Of a stretch of DNA of 64,000 bases, positions 35,214 to 44,174 are shown piece by piece (position 1 is the first letter of the stretch; the number at the start of each line of letters is the position of its first letter). Source of the DNA: Mesorhizobium sp. LMG 17147 (GTDB lineage Bacteria > Pseudomonadota > Alphaproteobacteria > Rhizobiales > Rhizobiaceae); the NCBI RefSeq assembly GCF_024297145.1, contig NZ_JANCTC010000015.1, positions 41,259 through 105,258 of the forward strand, read 5' to 3'. The translations under genes were made by a program, and so were the position numbers. Below the pieces are notes generated by a model. It was not told the DNA's origin and did no database searches. It saw only the letters and a program-made list of their open reading frames with translations.

Positions 35214-36392
35214 ATGAGCAAGGTGGTCGCAAACCTGGCAGTGAGCGAGACGTTTAGGACGATCGACGCCTTGGTCACGCCCGCGCTGCTTCTCGACCGT
35301 GGGCGGCTCGGACGCAACATTCAGCGCTTGGCTGAGCGCGCCAGGAAGCTTGGCGTGGTGCTGCGCCCGCATATGAAGACGGCCAAGAGCATCGATGTCG
35401 CCCGATACGCATTTCACCGCGAACCCGGACCGATCACGGTCTCGACCATCGCCGAGGCCGAGTATTTCGCGGGCCATGGCTTTCGAGACATGACCTATGC
35501 GGTCGGCATCTCGCCGGCCTCGGCCAAGCGGGCCATGGAGCTTTGTCGCCGCACCGGCGCTGATGTGAAGCTGTTGCTCGATTCGGCCGAGCAGGCCGAT
35601 GCCCTGGCCAGCGTCCGCGAAGCCACCGGTATGACCCCATCTGTTTTCATCGAACTGGACTGCGATGACCATCGCGGTGGCTTGAGACCGGACGACCCGA
35701 AGTTGCTCGACGTGGCCGGCAGTGTCGTCGCGGCCAGTGCCAAACTCGTCGGCGTTCTCGCCCATGCAGGCGAATCCTATGGCTTGAACACGCCCGATGC
35801 GCTGGTCAAGGCAGGCGAGAACGAGCGTTCAGCCGCGGTGCGCGCCGCTGAAATCCTGCGCGCCCATGGCCATGCCTGCCCGATCGTCAGCGTCGGCTCG
35901 ACGCCGACAGCGCATTTCGCCAGCAATCTTGAGGGGGTCACGGAGCTGCGTGCCGGCGTCTACATGTTCTTCGACCTGGTCCAGCACGGCGTTGGGGTGT
36001 GCGAACTCGATGACATCGCGATTTCCGTATTGGCCACGGTGATCGGGTCCAAGCCGGAAAAGGGATGGGTGCTGGTTGACGCCGGATGGATGGCGCTTTC
36101 GCGCGACCGGGGAACCGCAAACCAGCAGATCGACCAGGGTTACGGCGTGGTCTGCGACGAAAAGGGGCGGGTGCTTGAAGATGTGATCGTGGCGCAGGCC
36201 AGCCAGGAACACGGTATCCTCGCCATTCGTGCCGGTTCTGGAAAGTCCATGCCCGAGCTGCCGCTCGGGACACGGATCCGGATTCTGCCCAACCATGCGT
36301 GTGCGATGGCCGCCCAGCATGATTTCTACAGCGTCGTCAACGGGGCCAGCCCCAAGATTGAAGCACGTTGGGAGCGGATGGGCGGCTGGTAG
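35214..36392 (+). CDS. D-threonine aldolase / D-serine dehydratase family PLP enzyme
   Basis: This 392-residue fold-type III PLP enzyme binds PLP through Lys55 (VLRPHMKTAKSIDVA). The metal site of the family is visible near residue 355 as His and Cys in LPNHACAMAAQHDF, and PLP phosphate contacts lie in IVSVGSTPTAHF. Relatives cleave D-threonine or D-3-hydroxyaspartate to glycine plus an aldehyde, or dehydrate D-serine. The ATG at 35214 follows AGGAAA. It lies between the GNAT and the second PuuB-like oxidase, so it may act on a beta-hydroxy amino acid released from the imported compound. Confidence 0.82.
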   Translation: MSKVVANLAVSETFRTIDALVTPALLLDRGRLGRNIQRLAERARKLGVVLRPHMKTAKSIDVARYAFHREPGPITVSTIAEAEYFAGHGFRDMTYAVGISPASAKRAMELCRRTGADVKLLLDSAEQADALASVREATGMTPSVFIELDCDDHRGGLRPDDPKLLDVAGSVVAASAKLVGVLAHAGESYGLNTPDALVKAGENERSAAVRAAEILRAHGHACPIVSVGSTPTAHFASNLEGVTELRAGVYMFFDLVQHGVGVCELDDIAISVLATVIGSKPEKGWVLVDAGWMALSRDRGTANQQIDQGYGVVCDEKGRVLEDVIVAQASQEHGILAIRAGSGKSMPELPLGTRIRILPNHACAMAAQHDFYSVVNGASPKIEARWERMGGW

Positions 36393-36445
36393 GCGCGCGA
36401 CTAGGCTCGGATGTCGCCCCACTCAAATCAACGGTGGTCAAGAAA

Positions 36446-37720
36446 ATGAAGTTTACCTCTTACTGGCTGGATACGTCTCAGCCGTTCAATGAAGGGTCGT
36501 CCAAACCGCTCGAAGGCCACTACGACGTGGCGATTGTGGGCGGCGGCTTGACCGGCTCCTCCGCCGCGCTGGCTCTTGCCAAAAAGGGCGCCCGGGTTGC
36601 CCTGTTGGAGGCCGAAACGATCGGCAATGCCGCGTCCGGCCGCAATGGCGGCATGTGCAACAACGGCTTTGCCCAGAACTATGCAATCATGGCTGGCAAG
36701 CACGGCAAGCCTGCCGCAAATGCGCTCTACAAGGCTTTCGACGCCGGCGTCGATATGGTCGAGCGGTTGGTGCAGGGAGAGAAGATCGACTGCAGCTTCT
36801 CCCGCGTCGGCAAGCTCAAGCTTGCCGCCAAGCCCGAGCACTACGACATGCTGGCGCGCAGCCAGGAACTACTGGCTGCCAATGTCGATCCCGACACCAG
36901 GATGATCGCGCGCGAGGACCTGCGAACCGAAGTCGGCACCAACCGCTACCATGGCGGGCTGCTCTTTCCCAAGAGCGCGGCCATGCATGTCGGCCGGTTC
37001 GTCCGGGGCCTCGCGACCGCCGCTGCCCGGCGTGGCGCAGAGGTCCATGAACGCTCGCCCGTCATGGCGATGCGCAAGGTTTCAGGCGGGCATGAGGTAA
37101 CGACGCCAAAGGGCAAGATCGTCGCGCGGCAAGTCCTGTTGGCAAGCGGCATTTCCCAGGTTGGCCCGCTCGGCTGGATCCGCCGGCGCATGATCCCGGT
37201 CGGCGCATTTCTGATCGTGACCGAGCCGCTGTCGCCTTCGCAACTCGAGCGCCTCATGCCGACCCGTCGCAATGTCGTCGACACGCGCAATCTCGTTGTC
37301 TACTGGCGGCTCACGCCGGACAATCGCCTTCTGTTCGGCGGGAGGGCGCGCTTTGCCGTGTCCAACCCTCAATCCGACGAAAAAAGCGGCCGGATACTCA
37401 AGGCGGCGATGGTCGAGGTCTTTCCGGAACTGGCCTGCACCCGCATCGACTACTGCTGGGGCGGCATGGTCGATATGACCCGCGATCGTCTGCCGCGCGC
37501 CGGAGAGCGCGATGGCATCTATTACTCGATGGGCTATAGCGGACACGGGACCCAGATGTCGACGTTGATGGGCACCATCATGGCCGACGTCATGGACGGG
37601 CGCCCCGAGCTCAATCCCTGGAAGGATTTCGACTGGCCAGCGATCCCCGGTTATTTCGGGCGCCCCTGGTTCCTGCCGATTGTCGGCGCCTATTACCGCA
37701 TGAAGGACCTTGTAGGGTGA
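36446..37720 (+). CDS. FAD-dependent amine oxidoreductase, gamma-glutamylputrescine oxidase-like
   Basis: This 424-residue DAO-family protein begins TSYWLDTSQPFN and has DVAIVGGGLTGSSAALALAK, AASGRNGGMCNNGFAQNY and the C-terminal IYYSMGYSGHGTQMSTLMGT. It is closest in layout to PuuB and related oxidases that remove the terminal amine of N-substituted diamines. Its stop overlaps the aldehyde dehydrogenase start (TGATG), so the aldehyde it makes is probably handed to that enzyme. It is a paralogue of the gene at 31717-33027 and of the relics at 25742 and 33033. Confidence 0.83.
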   Translation: MKFTSYWLDTSQPFNEGSSKPLEGHYDVAIVGGGLTGSSAALALAKKGARVALLEAETIGNAASGRNGGMCNNGFAQNYAIMAGKHGKPAANALYKAFDAGVDMVERLVQGEKIDCSFSRVGKLKLAAKPEHYDMLARSQELLAANVDPDTRMIAREDLRTEVGTNRYHGGLLFPKSAAMHVGRFVRGLATAAARRGAEVHERSPVMAMRKVSGGHEVTTPKGKIVARQVLLASGISQVGPLGWIRRRMIPVGAFLIVTEPLSPSQLERLMPTRRNVVDTRNLVVYWRLTPDNRLLFGGRARFAVSNPQSDEKSGRILKAAMVEVFPELACTRIDYCWGGMVDMTRDRLPRAGERDGIYYSMGYSGHGTQMSTLMGTIMADVMDGRPELNPWKDFDWPAIPGYFGRPWFLPIVGAYYRMKDLVG

Positions 37721-39171
37721 TGACGCCTCTCGAACACCTGGCCCGCAACGGCCACTTGGACAAGTTCTTCATCGACGGTCAATGGGTTGAGCCGAGCGGC
37801 ACCGCGACGGGCGTCGTCGTCAATCCCGCCACAGAAAAGGTTGTGAGCCAGTTTCCGCTTGGAAATGGCAAGGACGTTGACGCGGCCGTTGCAGCGGCCC
37901 GCCGGGCATTCGCCACCTGGAGTCGGACCACGCCAGAAGACCGCGCGCGTCTGCTCGGTCGCCTGCAAGCGCTGCTCGAGGCGCGCGGCGAACTGCTGGC
38001 TCAATGCCTGAGCCTCGAAATGGGCGCGGCGATCGGCTATGCGCGCAGCGCCCAGGTGCCGCTGGCGATCACGCATGTTAAGGTCGCTCGCGATGTGCTG
38101 ACAGACTTTCGCTTCGTCAAGCAACGGGGGCAAACCGCCGTCACCCACGAACCGATCGGTGTCTGTGCCCTGATCACTCCGTGGAACTGGCCACTTTACC
38201 AGATCACCGCCAAGGTTTCGCCGGCGCTCGCTGCAGGCTGCACGATCGTGCTGAAGCCGAGTGAGCTTTCTCCCTTGGACGCCCTGCTATTCACCGAGGC
38301 AATCGAGGAAGCCGGCTTCCCTGCCGGGGTTTTCAACCTCCTGCAAGGTGATGGTCCAGGCGTGGGTATGGGTCTCGCCTCCCATCCGGATGTCGACATG
38401 ATCTCCATTACCGGGTCCACCCGCGCGGGCATTGCGGTGGCCCAGGCGGCAGCGACGACTGTCAAGCGTGTCGCGCAGGAGCTGGGCGGCAAGTCGCCGA
38501 ACGTGATCTTGCCGGACGCAGATCTCGATCGCGCCGTTTCTCTGGGCGTAGCCGCCGCCTTCCGCAATCTCGGCCAGTCATGCAGTGCCCCGACGCGCAT
38601 GATCGTGCCACGCCCGCGGCTCTCCGAGATCGAGGCGATCGCCAAAAGGGCCGCAGCCCAGATTGTCATTGGCGATCCTCTTTGCGAAGCCACTACTCAT
38701 GGTGCAATCGCAAACCGTGCCCAATTCGACCGCATCCAAACCATGATCGGCGTCGGCATTTCTGAGGGCGCCAGGCTCCTCACCGGCGGACCGGGCCGTC
38801 CGCACGATCTGAACGTCGGGTTCTATGTGAGGCCGACCATCTTTTCCGACGTGCGCACGACCATGCGCATTGCCCAGGACGAGGTCTTCGGGCCAGTTCT
38901 CTGCATCATCCCTTACGACACAATCGAGGAAGCCGTCACCATCGCCAACGACACGGTCTACGGTCTGGGGGCTCATGTGCAGGGCCAGGTTGTGGACGCC
39001 GTCAGGGACGTGGCCTCGCGGATCCGCTCCGGCCAGGTGCATCTCAACTACCCGGCCTGGGATCCGCACGCCCCGTTTGGCGGTTTCAAGCAGTCTGGAA
39101 ACGGACGCGAATATGGGATCGAGGGCATGTTGGAGTATCTCGAGGTAAAATCCATCCTCGGCTATTTCTAG
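37720..39171 (+). CDS. NAD(P)-dependent aldehyde dehydrogenase
   Basis: This 483-residue aldehyde dehydrogenase has ALITPWNWPLYQITAKVSPA, the general base Glu in RVAQELGGKSPNV, the catalytic Cys in FRNLGQSCSAPTRM and the closing PFGGFKQSGNGREYG. It starts at the ATG at 37720, overlapping the oxidase stop; GTG at 37717 is the alternative. Translational coupling indicates that it oxidises the aldehyde released by that oxidase, as PuuC does after PuuB. It is the last gene of the second catabolic operon. Confidence 0.85.
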   Translation: MTPLEHLARNGHLDKFFIDGQWVEPSGTATGVVVNPATEKVVSQFPLGNGKDVDAAVAAARRAFATWSRTTPEDRARLLGRLQALLEARGELLAQCLSLEMGAAIGYARSAQVPLAITHVKVARDVLTDFRFVKQRGQTAVTHEPIGVCALITPWNWPLYQITAKVSPALAAGCTIVLKPSELSPLDALLFTEAIEEAGFPAGVFNLLQGDGPGVGMGLASHPDVDMISITGSTRAGIAVAQAAATTVKRVAQELGGKSPNVILPDADLDRAVSLGVAAAFRNLGQSCSAPTRMIVPRPRLSEIEAIAKRAAAQIVIGDPLCEATTHGAIANRAQFDRIQTMIGVGISEGARLLTGGPGRPHDLNVGFYVRPTIFSDVRTTMRIAQDEVFGPVLCIIPYDTIEEAVTIANDTVYGLGAHVQGQVVDAVRDVASRIRSGQVHLNYPAWDPHAPFGGFKQSGNGREYGIEGMLEYLEVKSILGYF

Positions 39172-39378
39172 GCGACATCTTCGCCCAGCGCAGGGGCGCC
39201 CGTGGGCCGAGCCGAGCTCCTGGACCGGGCTCGCGTACGTACCTGGCAATTTGACATGGCTCTGCAGCGCGCTAGCCATCTGCTGAGAAACCGGTCGAGG
39301 CCGCTAGCCAGGCTTGGTCGATCCCGAATGCCGTCGAAATTAGAGATGTCTGGCCGTAGCGGTCCAGCCGATCGAGTG

Positions 39379-39394
39379 TGTACGTTTTCGTACA
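39379..39394. promoter_or_regulatory. Perfect palindrome TGTACG-TTTT-CGTACA
   Basis: Two 6-bp arms around a TTTT spacer lie 63 bases before the small gene at 39457. The dyad could be an operator. As a hairpin it is too short to be a good terminator. Confidence 0.4.
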
Positions 39395-39456
39395 TCGATT
39401 TGGAACACAACCACGGATAGAGTACCATCACTATGGGCAGCTATGGGGAGGGTTGG

Positions 39457-39675
39457 ATGAGTAAGGTGCAGAGGGTCAGTCCGGTAGTAGAGCAGGCAAT
39501 CGCCGCAGTCCTCAATAGGGAGGATCGTGGTGACACCATCTCGATCACAGCGACATTAAACGCAGCACGGCAAGCCGCCCCTTATCTGGTCGCATCCGAC
39601 GAAGAGCTGACCGAGGCGATCGTCGAGGCAGCAACTGCCCTGGGCCTGTCCGTGGCTTTCGACGCTCGGAAATAG
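39457..39675 (+). CDS. Small conserved-looking hypothetical protein, 72 residues
   Basis: The ATG at 39457 has GGGGAGGG just upstream, a good ribosome site; an in-frame ATG at 39433 lies before it. The product is soluble and acidic, with two predicted helices (VSPVVEQAIAAVLNRED and SDEELTEAIVEAATALGLSV). I do not recognise a function. It stands alone between the aldehyde dehydrogenase and the one-carbon island, behind the TGTACG palindrome. Confidence 0.55.
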   Translation: MSKVQRVSPVVEQAIAAVLNREDRGDTISITATLNAARQAAPYLVASDEELTEAIVEAATALGLSVAFDARK

Positions 39676-40044
39676 CCGTCGGCTCACAGGATGGCTAAGA
39701 GTCGGAAAGTTGGTGTCGTGCTTAGGAGCCCTCCTATTAGGAGGTAACTATCACTCGCAACACTTTCTTGCTCGGTCCCTGGTCACGCATGCTGCGAACC
39801 CACGCGATGACGCGTGCGTGCTCGTCCGCCATAGCCGCGTCGAACCTGCTGTCGCCGCTGAAAGCCACGGTGCATTTGCGCAGAGCTCGTCGTCCCGGAA
39901 GCATTGCTGAGGTACTGGGCAGTGTTGGCCATCCCGGCTCCGATCAAGAGCCCTGCGCGCCGCCAGCCCACCAAGGTTGCCGCGATCGCCCACGATGTCG
40001 TAGAGGCTATGGTCGGCGGTCAGAAAATTGGCGGAGAAGAATAT
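39676..40044. other. Intergenic region with an orphan Shine-Dalgarno
   Basis: No intact gene is supported. AGGAGGTAACT at 39739-39749 is a strong ribosome site, but no ATG, GTG or TTG lies at a usable distance; the triplets after it read ATC ACT CGC. This may mark a gene that lost its start. The frames beyond it do not resemble any family I know. Confidence 0.3.
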
Positions 40045-40894
40045 ATGCCAGAGCACCTGAAACTCGTCTCGACTGCCAAGTCGCATGGCGGTGCCCAGCA
40101 CGTTTACTCTCATCTGTCGACGAGCTGCTCGTGCGAAATGACGTTTGCCATTTTCGTGCCTCCGCAGGCGCGGGAAAGGCGTTGCCCCGTGGTGTGGTAC
40201 CTCTCCGGACTCACCTGCACGCATGCGAATGTAATGGAAAAGGTGAATACAGACGTATTGCCGCCGAACTCGGCTTCATCGTCGTTTGTCCCGACACCAG
40301 CCCGCGTGGTGCCGACATTCCAGATGAAAAGGACAATTGGCAGTTCGGCACCGGCGCCGGTTTCTACCTCGACGCCAGGCAAGAGCCGTATGCCAAGAAC
40401 TATCGCATGTATTCCTATATCGTCGAGGAACTGCCAGCCGTAATCGGGCGCGAATTTCCCGCCGATATGGGGCGCCAGTCGATCTTCGGCCATTCGATGG
40501 GCGGGCATGGCGCGCTGACGATCGCACTGAAAAATCCGGCGCGCTTCAGAAGTTGCTCGGCCTCGCGCCGATCGTGCAACCAAGCACAGCCGGCTGGTCG
40601 AAGCCGGCTTTCCAAAAATATCTCGGCCTGGATGAGGCCTCGTGGCGGCGCTGCGATGCCACTTCGCTCATCGAGGACGGATACCGTTTCCCGGAATTCC
40701 TGGTCGATCAGGGGACGTCAGACGGTTTCCTCAAGGAGGGCCTCAGGCCTTGGCTGCTCGAAGACTCGTGCTCCAAGGCAGGCATTCCGTTGAAATTGCG
40801 GATGCAGGAGGACTACGATCACTCCTATTTTTTCATTTCGACATTCATGCAGGACCATATGACGTGGCATGCCGAACGGCTTTCACGAGGCTAA
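40045..40894 (+). pseudogene. fghA: S-formylglutathione hydrolase, broken by two single-base frameshifts
   Basis: Homology to FghA (esterase D) runs the full length, about 283 residues, but over three frames. It starts at the ATG at 40045 behind GGAGAAG and reads VVWYLSGLTCTHANVMEK. It shifts at an A-tract near 40237-40243, continues GEYRRIAAELGFIVVCPDTS and GHSMGGHGALTIALKNP, with the nucleophile Ser present, shifts again near 40546-40551, and ends in LLGLAPIVQPS and DHSYFFISTFMQDHM. Each shift equals one missing base. FghA hydrolyses S-formylglutathione to formate in glutathione-linked formaldehyde oxidation. As read, the gene cannot make an active enzyme. Confidence 0.8.
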
Positions 40895-40916
40895 GGCCGT
40901 AGGAATAGGTCGGCAG

Positions 40917-42038
40917 TCAGGCCGGCTCGGTGACGACGCCGATACGCCGGTAGACGAACAGTTCGTCCTTCGAAGGAACCGTGGCAGCGCGCTGGGCTTC
41001 GTCGATCAGCATTGCCATGCGCGCATGGATCGGCGATTTCGCGCAAGCCGGGTCCGTGGCGGCGGCATCGCCGGCGATTGCCATCGCCTGGCAGCGGCAG
41101 CCGCCCCAGTCGATCTCGCGCCGCTCACAGTTGCGGCAGGGCTCCTGCATCCAGTCCGTGCCTCGAAAGGCATTAAATGCCGGGGAAACGGTCCAGATCG
41201 CGGCCAGGCTGCGAGGTCCAAAACGCTCGAAGCTGAGCGACGGGATGGTCTGGGCGGCATGGCATGGCAGTACGGTGCCGTCTGGCGTCACCATGAAGGC
41301 GTCGCGCGCCCAGCCGCCCATGCACGGCTTGGGATAGATGGCGAAATAATCCGGCGTGACGAAATCGATGTTCATGATGCCGGTGAGCCGTTCGCGCGCC
41401 GCCGCGACGATCTCCGCGTGCCGATCGACGGCAGCACGCTCGGGCATCAGTTGATCGCGATTGGTCAGCGCCCAGCCGGCGTACTGCACGTTGGCTATCT
41501 CGAGACGCTCCGCATCCAGCGAAAGGGCCAGATCGATGAATTCCGGTACCTCCTCGATATTGTGGCGATGGATCGGCGCGTTGATGGTAAGCGGCAAGCC
41601 GGCCGCGCGGGCGCGGCGTGCCGTTTCCAGCTTCTTTTCGTGGCTGCCCCTGTGATTGCCGATGCGCTCGGTGGTCGCCGGCCGTGCGCCTTGAAAACTC
41701 AATTGCAGATGGTCGAGCCCGGCTTCGGCAAATGCCTCGATTCGGCCATCCGCAATGCCGACGCCGGCAGTGATCAGGTTGGTGTAGACGCCGCGCGCCG
41801 AAAGCCCGGCGATCAATTGCTCAAGATCGCGACGCAGCGTCGGTTCACCGCCAGACAGATGCACCTGAAGAACGCCAAGATCGGCCGCCTGCGAGAACAA
41901 GTCGAGCCAACTCTGCGTGTCGAGTTCGCGATTGGCCTTCAGCAATTCGAGCGGGTTGGAGCAATAGGGGCATTGCAGCGGGCAGCGATGCGTCAGTTCC
42001 GCCAGCATGCCGATCGGGGGGAGAGGGGGCTCGCTCAT
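40917..42038 (-). CDS. pqqE: PQQ biosynthesis radical SAM protein PqqE
   Basis: This 373-residue radical SAM enzyme forms the first C-C bond between Glu and Tyr of the PqqA peptide, with PqqD as chaperone. The SAM cluster motif is in HRCPLQCPYCSNPLE near residue 20. The C-terminal SPASM region holds the auxiliary cluster cysteines (KPCMGGWARD, LPCHAA, EPCRNCERREIDWGGCRC). The start at 42038 overlaps the pqqD stop by four bases. It is the last gene of pqqABCDE and converges on the fghA relic. Confidence 0.93.
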   Translation of the reverse strand: MSEPPLPPIGMLAELTHRCPLQCPYCSNPLELLKANRELDTQSWLDLFSQAADLGVLQVHLSGGEPTLRRDLEQLIAGLSARGVYTNLITAGVGIADGRIEAFAEAGLDHLQLSFQGARPATTERIGNHRGSHEKKLETARRARAAGLPLTINAPIHRHNIEEVPEFIDLALSLDAERLEIANVQYAGWALTNRDQLMPERAAVDRHAEIVAAARERLTGIMNIDFVTPDYFAIYPKPCMGGWARDAFMVTPDGTVLPCHAAQTIPSLSFERFGPRSLAAIWTVSPAFNAFRGTDWMQEPCRNCERREIDWGGCRCQAMAIAGDAAATDPACAKSPIHARMAMLIDEAQRAATVPSKDELFVYRRIGVVTEPA

Positions 42039-42331
42039 AGCTTCACCAGCAGCTTGTCCGACCATTCCTGCAGGAAGGCAATGACATCGGCCGCCACAGC
42101 CTCCTGTTCGGCATCATAATCTGCGGCAAGGCCGGCAATGATGTGGCCGACCGTGGACCGCCCATCGCAGCGGCGCAATATGTCGAGGCTGATGTCGTTT
42201 GGCCAGAACACCTTTTCAGGCGAAAGCACGGCGAACGCCTGGCGCACGGGGTCATACTGTATGCGCACGTGTTTCGGCAGCGATGGAACCGACTGCGGCG
42301 ACACCATGGCTCTTCCGCGCAGTGCCATCAT
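42035..42331 (-). CDS. pqqD: PQQ biosynthesis peptide chaperone PqqD
   Basis: This protein of 97 or 98 residues (ATG at 42331 or 42328) is the PqqD peptide-binding chaperone, which presents PqqA to the radical SAM enzyme PqqE. Family features are VLLSPEK-like AVLSPEKVFWPNDISLDIL, RCDGRSTVGHIIAGLA and the C-terminal helix VIAFLQEWSDKLLV. It is a free-standing protein, not fused to PqqC as in some methylotrophs. It overlaps both neighbours by four bases, so pqqC-D-E are translationally coupled. Confidence 0.92.
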   Translation of the reverse strand: MMALRGRAMVSPQSVPSLPKHVRIQYDPVRQAFAVLSPEKVFWPNDISLDILRRCDGRSTVGHIIAGLAADYDAEQEAVAADVIAFLQEWSDKLLVKL

Positions 42332-43083
42332 GGGGCCTCCGCACGGAAGGCGCCGGGCGGGATATTGCCCGGCTCGCCATAGGCGTGTTGAAGCGCGTCG
42401 AGCATGGCCCAGAGTATATCGCATTTGAACACGAGTGCATCGATCGCCCGCTGCTGGCGTTCCGCCGTGTCGGCATGTTCGAGCACATAGGCAAGAGCGA
42501 AGTCGGCGTCGCGTGAGGCCTGTTCGGGCCGTCGGCTGAAATAGGTCAGCGTGTCCTCGGTGATATAATCGTACCTGGCCAGCATCGCGGGCACCCGTTC
42601 GCCGATGATGAGCGGCGAAAACATCTCGGTCAGCGACGACGCGACCGCCTCCAGCAGGGTCCGGTTCGCGCAAAAAGAGAGGTAAGCGCCAACCGCAAAA
42701 CGTGTCGCCGGCAGGGCCAGCCTCTCGGTCTTCACCGCTTCGGCATCCAGACCGAGCGAGGTCGCCAGGTGCAACCAGCGCGCAATACCGCCGCTCCAGC
42801 CGTCCTTGCCGTCATGATCCTCGATGCGTTTGCGCCAGGCGGCGCGAAACGCCGGATCCTCGGCATGCGCGAGGATCATGGCATCCTTGCGCGGAATGAC
42901 AGCCTGATAGCAATAGCGGTTCAGCGCCCAGGCCTGCATCTCGGTCCTCGACAACGCACCGCTGGTCATCCTGTGATGGAAAGGATGGCGGTTGTGATAG
43001 CGCTCGGCACCGACCTGCCGCAGCACGGCTTCGAGCTCTCTGGAGGACAGGCCGTTGCTGGCTGCGTCGTGGAAATCACTCAA
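42328..43083 (-). CDS. pqqC: Pyrroloquinoline-quinone synthase PqqC
   Basis: This 251-residue cofactorless oxidase carries out the final ring closure and eight-electron oxidation to PQQ. Typical segments are RYHNRHPFHHRMTSGALSRT, WALNRYCYQAVIPRKDAMIL and RYDYITEDTLTYFSRRPEQA. The start is most likely TTG at 43083, which overlaps the pqqB stop (CTTTGAG) and gives the normal family N-terminus LSDFHDAAS. Sequence further upstream in this frame is a shadow of pqqB. Confidence 0.92.
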   Translation of the reverse strand: MSDFHDAASNGLSSRELEAVLRQVGAERYHNRHPFHHRMTSGALSRTEMQAWALNRYCYQAVIPRKDAMILAHAEDPAFRAAWRKRIEDHDGKDGWSGGIARWLHLATSLGLDAEAVKTERLALPATRFAVGAYLSFCANRTLLEAVASSLTEMFSPLIIGERVPAMLARYDYITEDTLTYFSRRPEQASRDADFALAYVLEHADTAERQQRAIDALVFKCDILWAMLDALQHAYGEPGNIPPGAFRAEAP

Positions 43084-44018
43084 AGTTCCATCTCCATCCC
43101 GTCGCGGGCCACTTCCCAGCCAGCCGCTGCGACTGCTGCATGCTCGGGAGAATTCTCGTCCAGAACGGGATTGCTGTTGTTGATGTGGACGAAGACACGA
43201 CGGCCGATCCTCACATCGGCCAAGCCGGCGATCGACCCTGCGTCTCCCGACATCGCCAGATGCCCCATGCGCGCACCGGTCTTTTGGCCGACGCCGGCAG
43301 CAATCATCTCGTCGTCGGTGAAGACCGTGCCGTCGAACAGAAGGCATGCGGCATCGGCTAGACGCGTGCGCAGGGTCGCATCAATGCGGGCGCAGCCGGG
43401 GATGTAGAAGACGGAGCCGCGACTGCCGGCACCGGCGATACGGACGCCGATCGTGTCGCCGGCGTCAGAGCTGAAATTCGCATCCGGCTGACCTCTTTCT
43501 TCGAGATAGAGCGCTATCTTCCCGGGCACGGGAAAGCTCTCGACAGCCACGCCGGTGTCGTGGCCGTCTGCATCGCAGATCGCCAGTTCTTGCGCCGGTG
43601 GCAAGATGCGTCGCGGCACGAGCGCCGGATCGAGGACATTGAAAATCGAATTCGCCTCCAGCGTCGCCAGAACCTGTGTCGTTGCATAGATAGCGAAAGG
43701 CTGCCGCTCACGCAGGCTGAGCAGGCCGGCGATATGATCGACATCGGCATTGGTCAGTACCACCGCGCGAATAGGCGTCGAGCGCAGCGGCGCATCGTGC
43801 GCGGGCTGCAATCCAGGTGTTGCCGCGATCTGCTGGCGAATGTCGGGTGACGCGTTGAACAGAACCCAGCCGAGCCCATCCGCCGACGCGGCGACACTTG
43901 ATTGGGTTCGTGAATGCACGCCAGCCATCCCGGTGCGAGCCGCACGGCTCAGACGATAATTGCAGTTCCACTGCGGAAAGCCACCGCCGGCCGCCGATCC
44001 GATGATTCTCAAGCGCAT
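43080..44018 (-). CDS. pqqB: PQQ biosynthesis protein PqqB
   Basis: This 312-residue metallo-beta-lactamase-fold protein hydroxylates the PQQ precursor tyrosine. It starts MRLRIIGSAAGGGFPQWNCN, the family signature, and contains VVLTNADVDHIAGLLSLRER, where the family has a variant of the HxHxDH metal motif. The ATG at 44018 gives the normal N-terminus. It follows pqqA after a 156-base spacer that carries a strong hairpin. Confidence 0.93.
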   Translation of the reverse strand: MRLRIIGSAAGGGFPQWNCNYRLSRAARTGMAGVHSRTQSSVAASADGLGWVLFNASPDIRQQIAATPGLQPAHDAPLRSTPIRAVVLTNADVDHIAGLLSLRERQPFAIYATTQVLATLEANSIFNVLDPALVPRRILPPAQELAICDADGHDTGVAVESFPVPGKIALYLEERGQPDANFSSDAGDTIGVRIAGAGSRGSVFYIPGCARIDATLRTRLADAACLLFDGTVFTDDEMIAAGVGQKTGARMGHLAMSGDAGSIAGLADVRIGRRVFVHINNSNPVLDENSPEHAAVAAAGWEVARDGMEMEL

Positions 44019-44134
44019 GAAAACGCCCGCCCCGCGGCTTCTCTGACCACCAGCAGCCAATTTGCAGCCGCAAAAAACGTCCCGCTCGCTTTGCGTGCCT
44101 CAAGATCTTTCACGAAAAACCCATGCGGCAAGGG

Positions 44135-44166
44135 GATGCGTGCCCCTGTTGCCAGGGACACGCACC
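44135..44166 (-). terminator. Hairpin between pqqA and pqqB
   Basis: Read on the minus strand just after the pqqA stop, the RNA can form a stem of about 12 bp (44137-44148 with 44153-44164, one G-U pair) around a four-base loop. Such a hairpin would stabilise or partly terminate the pqqA transcript and so make PqqA peptide in excess over PqqBCDE. Confidence 0.6.
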
Positions 44167-44174
44167 TCTGCGGC

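Noticed and set aside
33172..36392. Beta-hydroxyaspartate cycle, because an ornithine-cyclodeaminase-family gene and a D-threonine-aldolase-family gene lie together
   Set aside because: The cycle also needs a dedicated aminotransferase and a hydroxyaspartate dehydratase next to them. Neither is here, and the two genes are on opposite strands with a GNAT between them.
26373..37720. An EDTA/NTA-type aminopolycarboxylate degradation operon
   Set aside because: The transporter class and FAD oxidases would fit, but no flavin-dependent monooxygenase or its flavin reductase is present. Kept only as a loose analogy for the substrate class.
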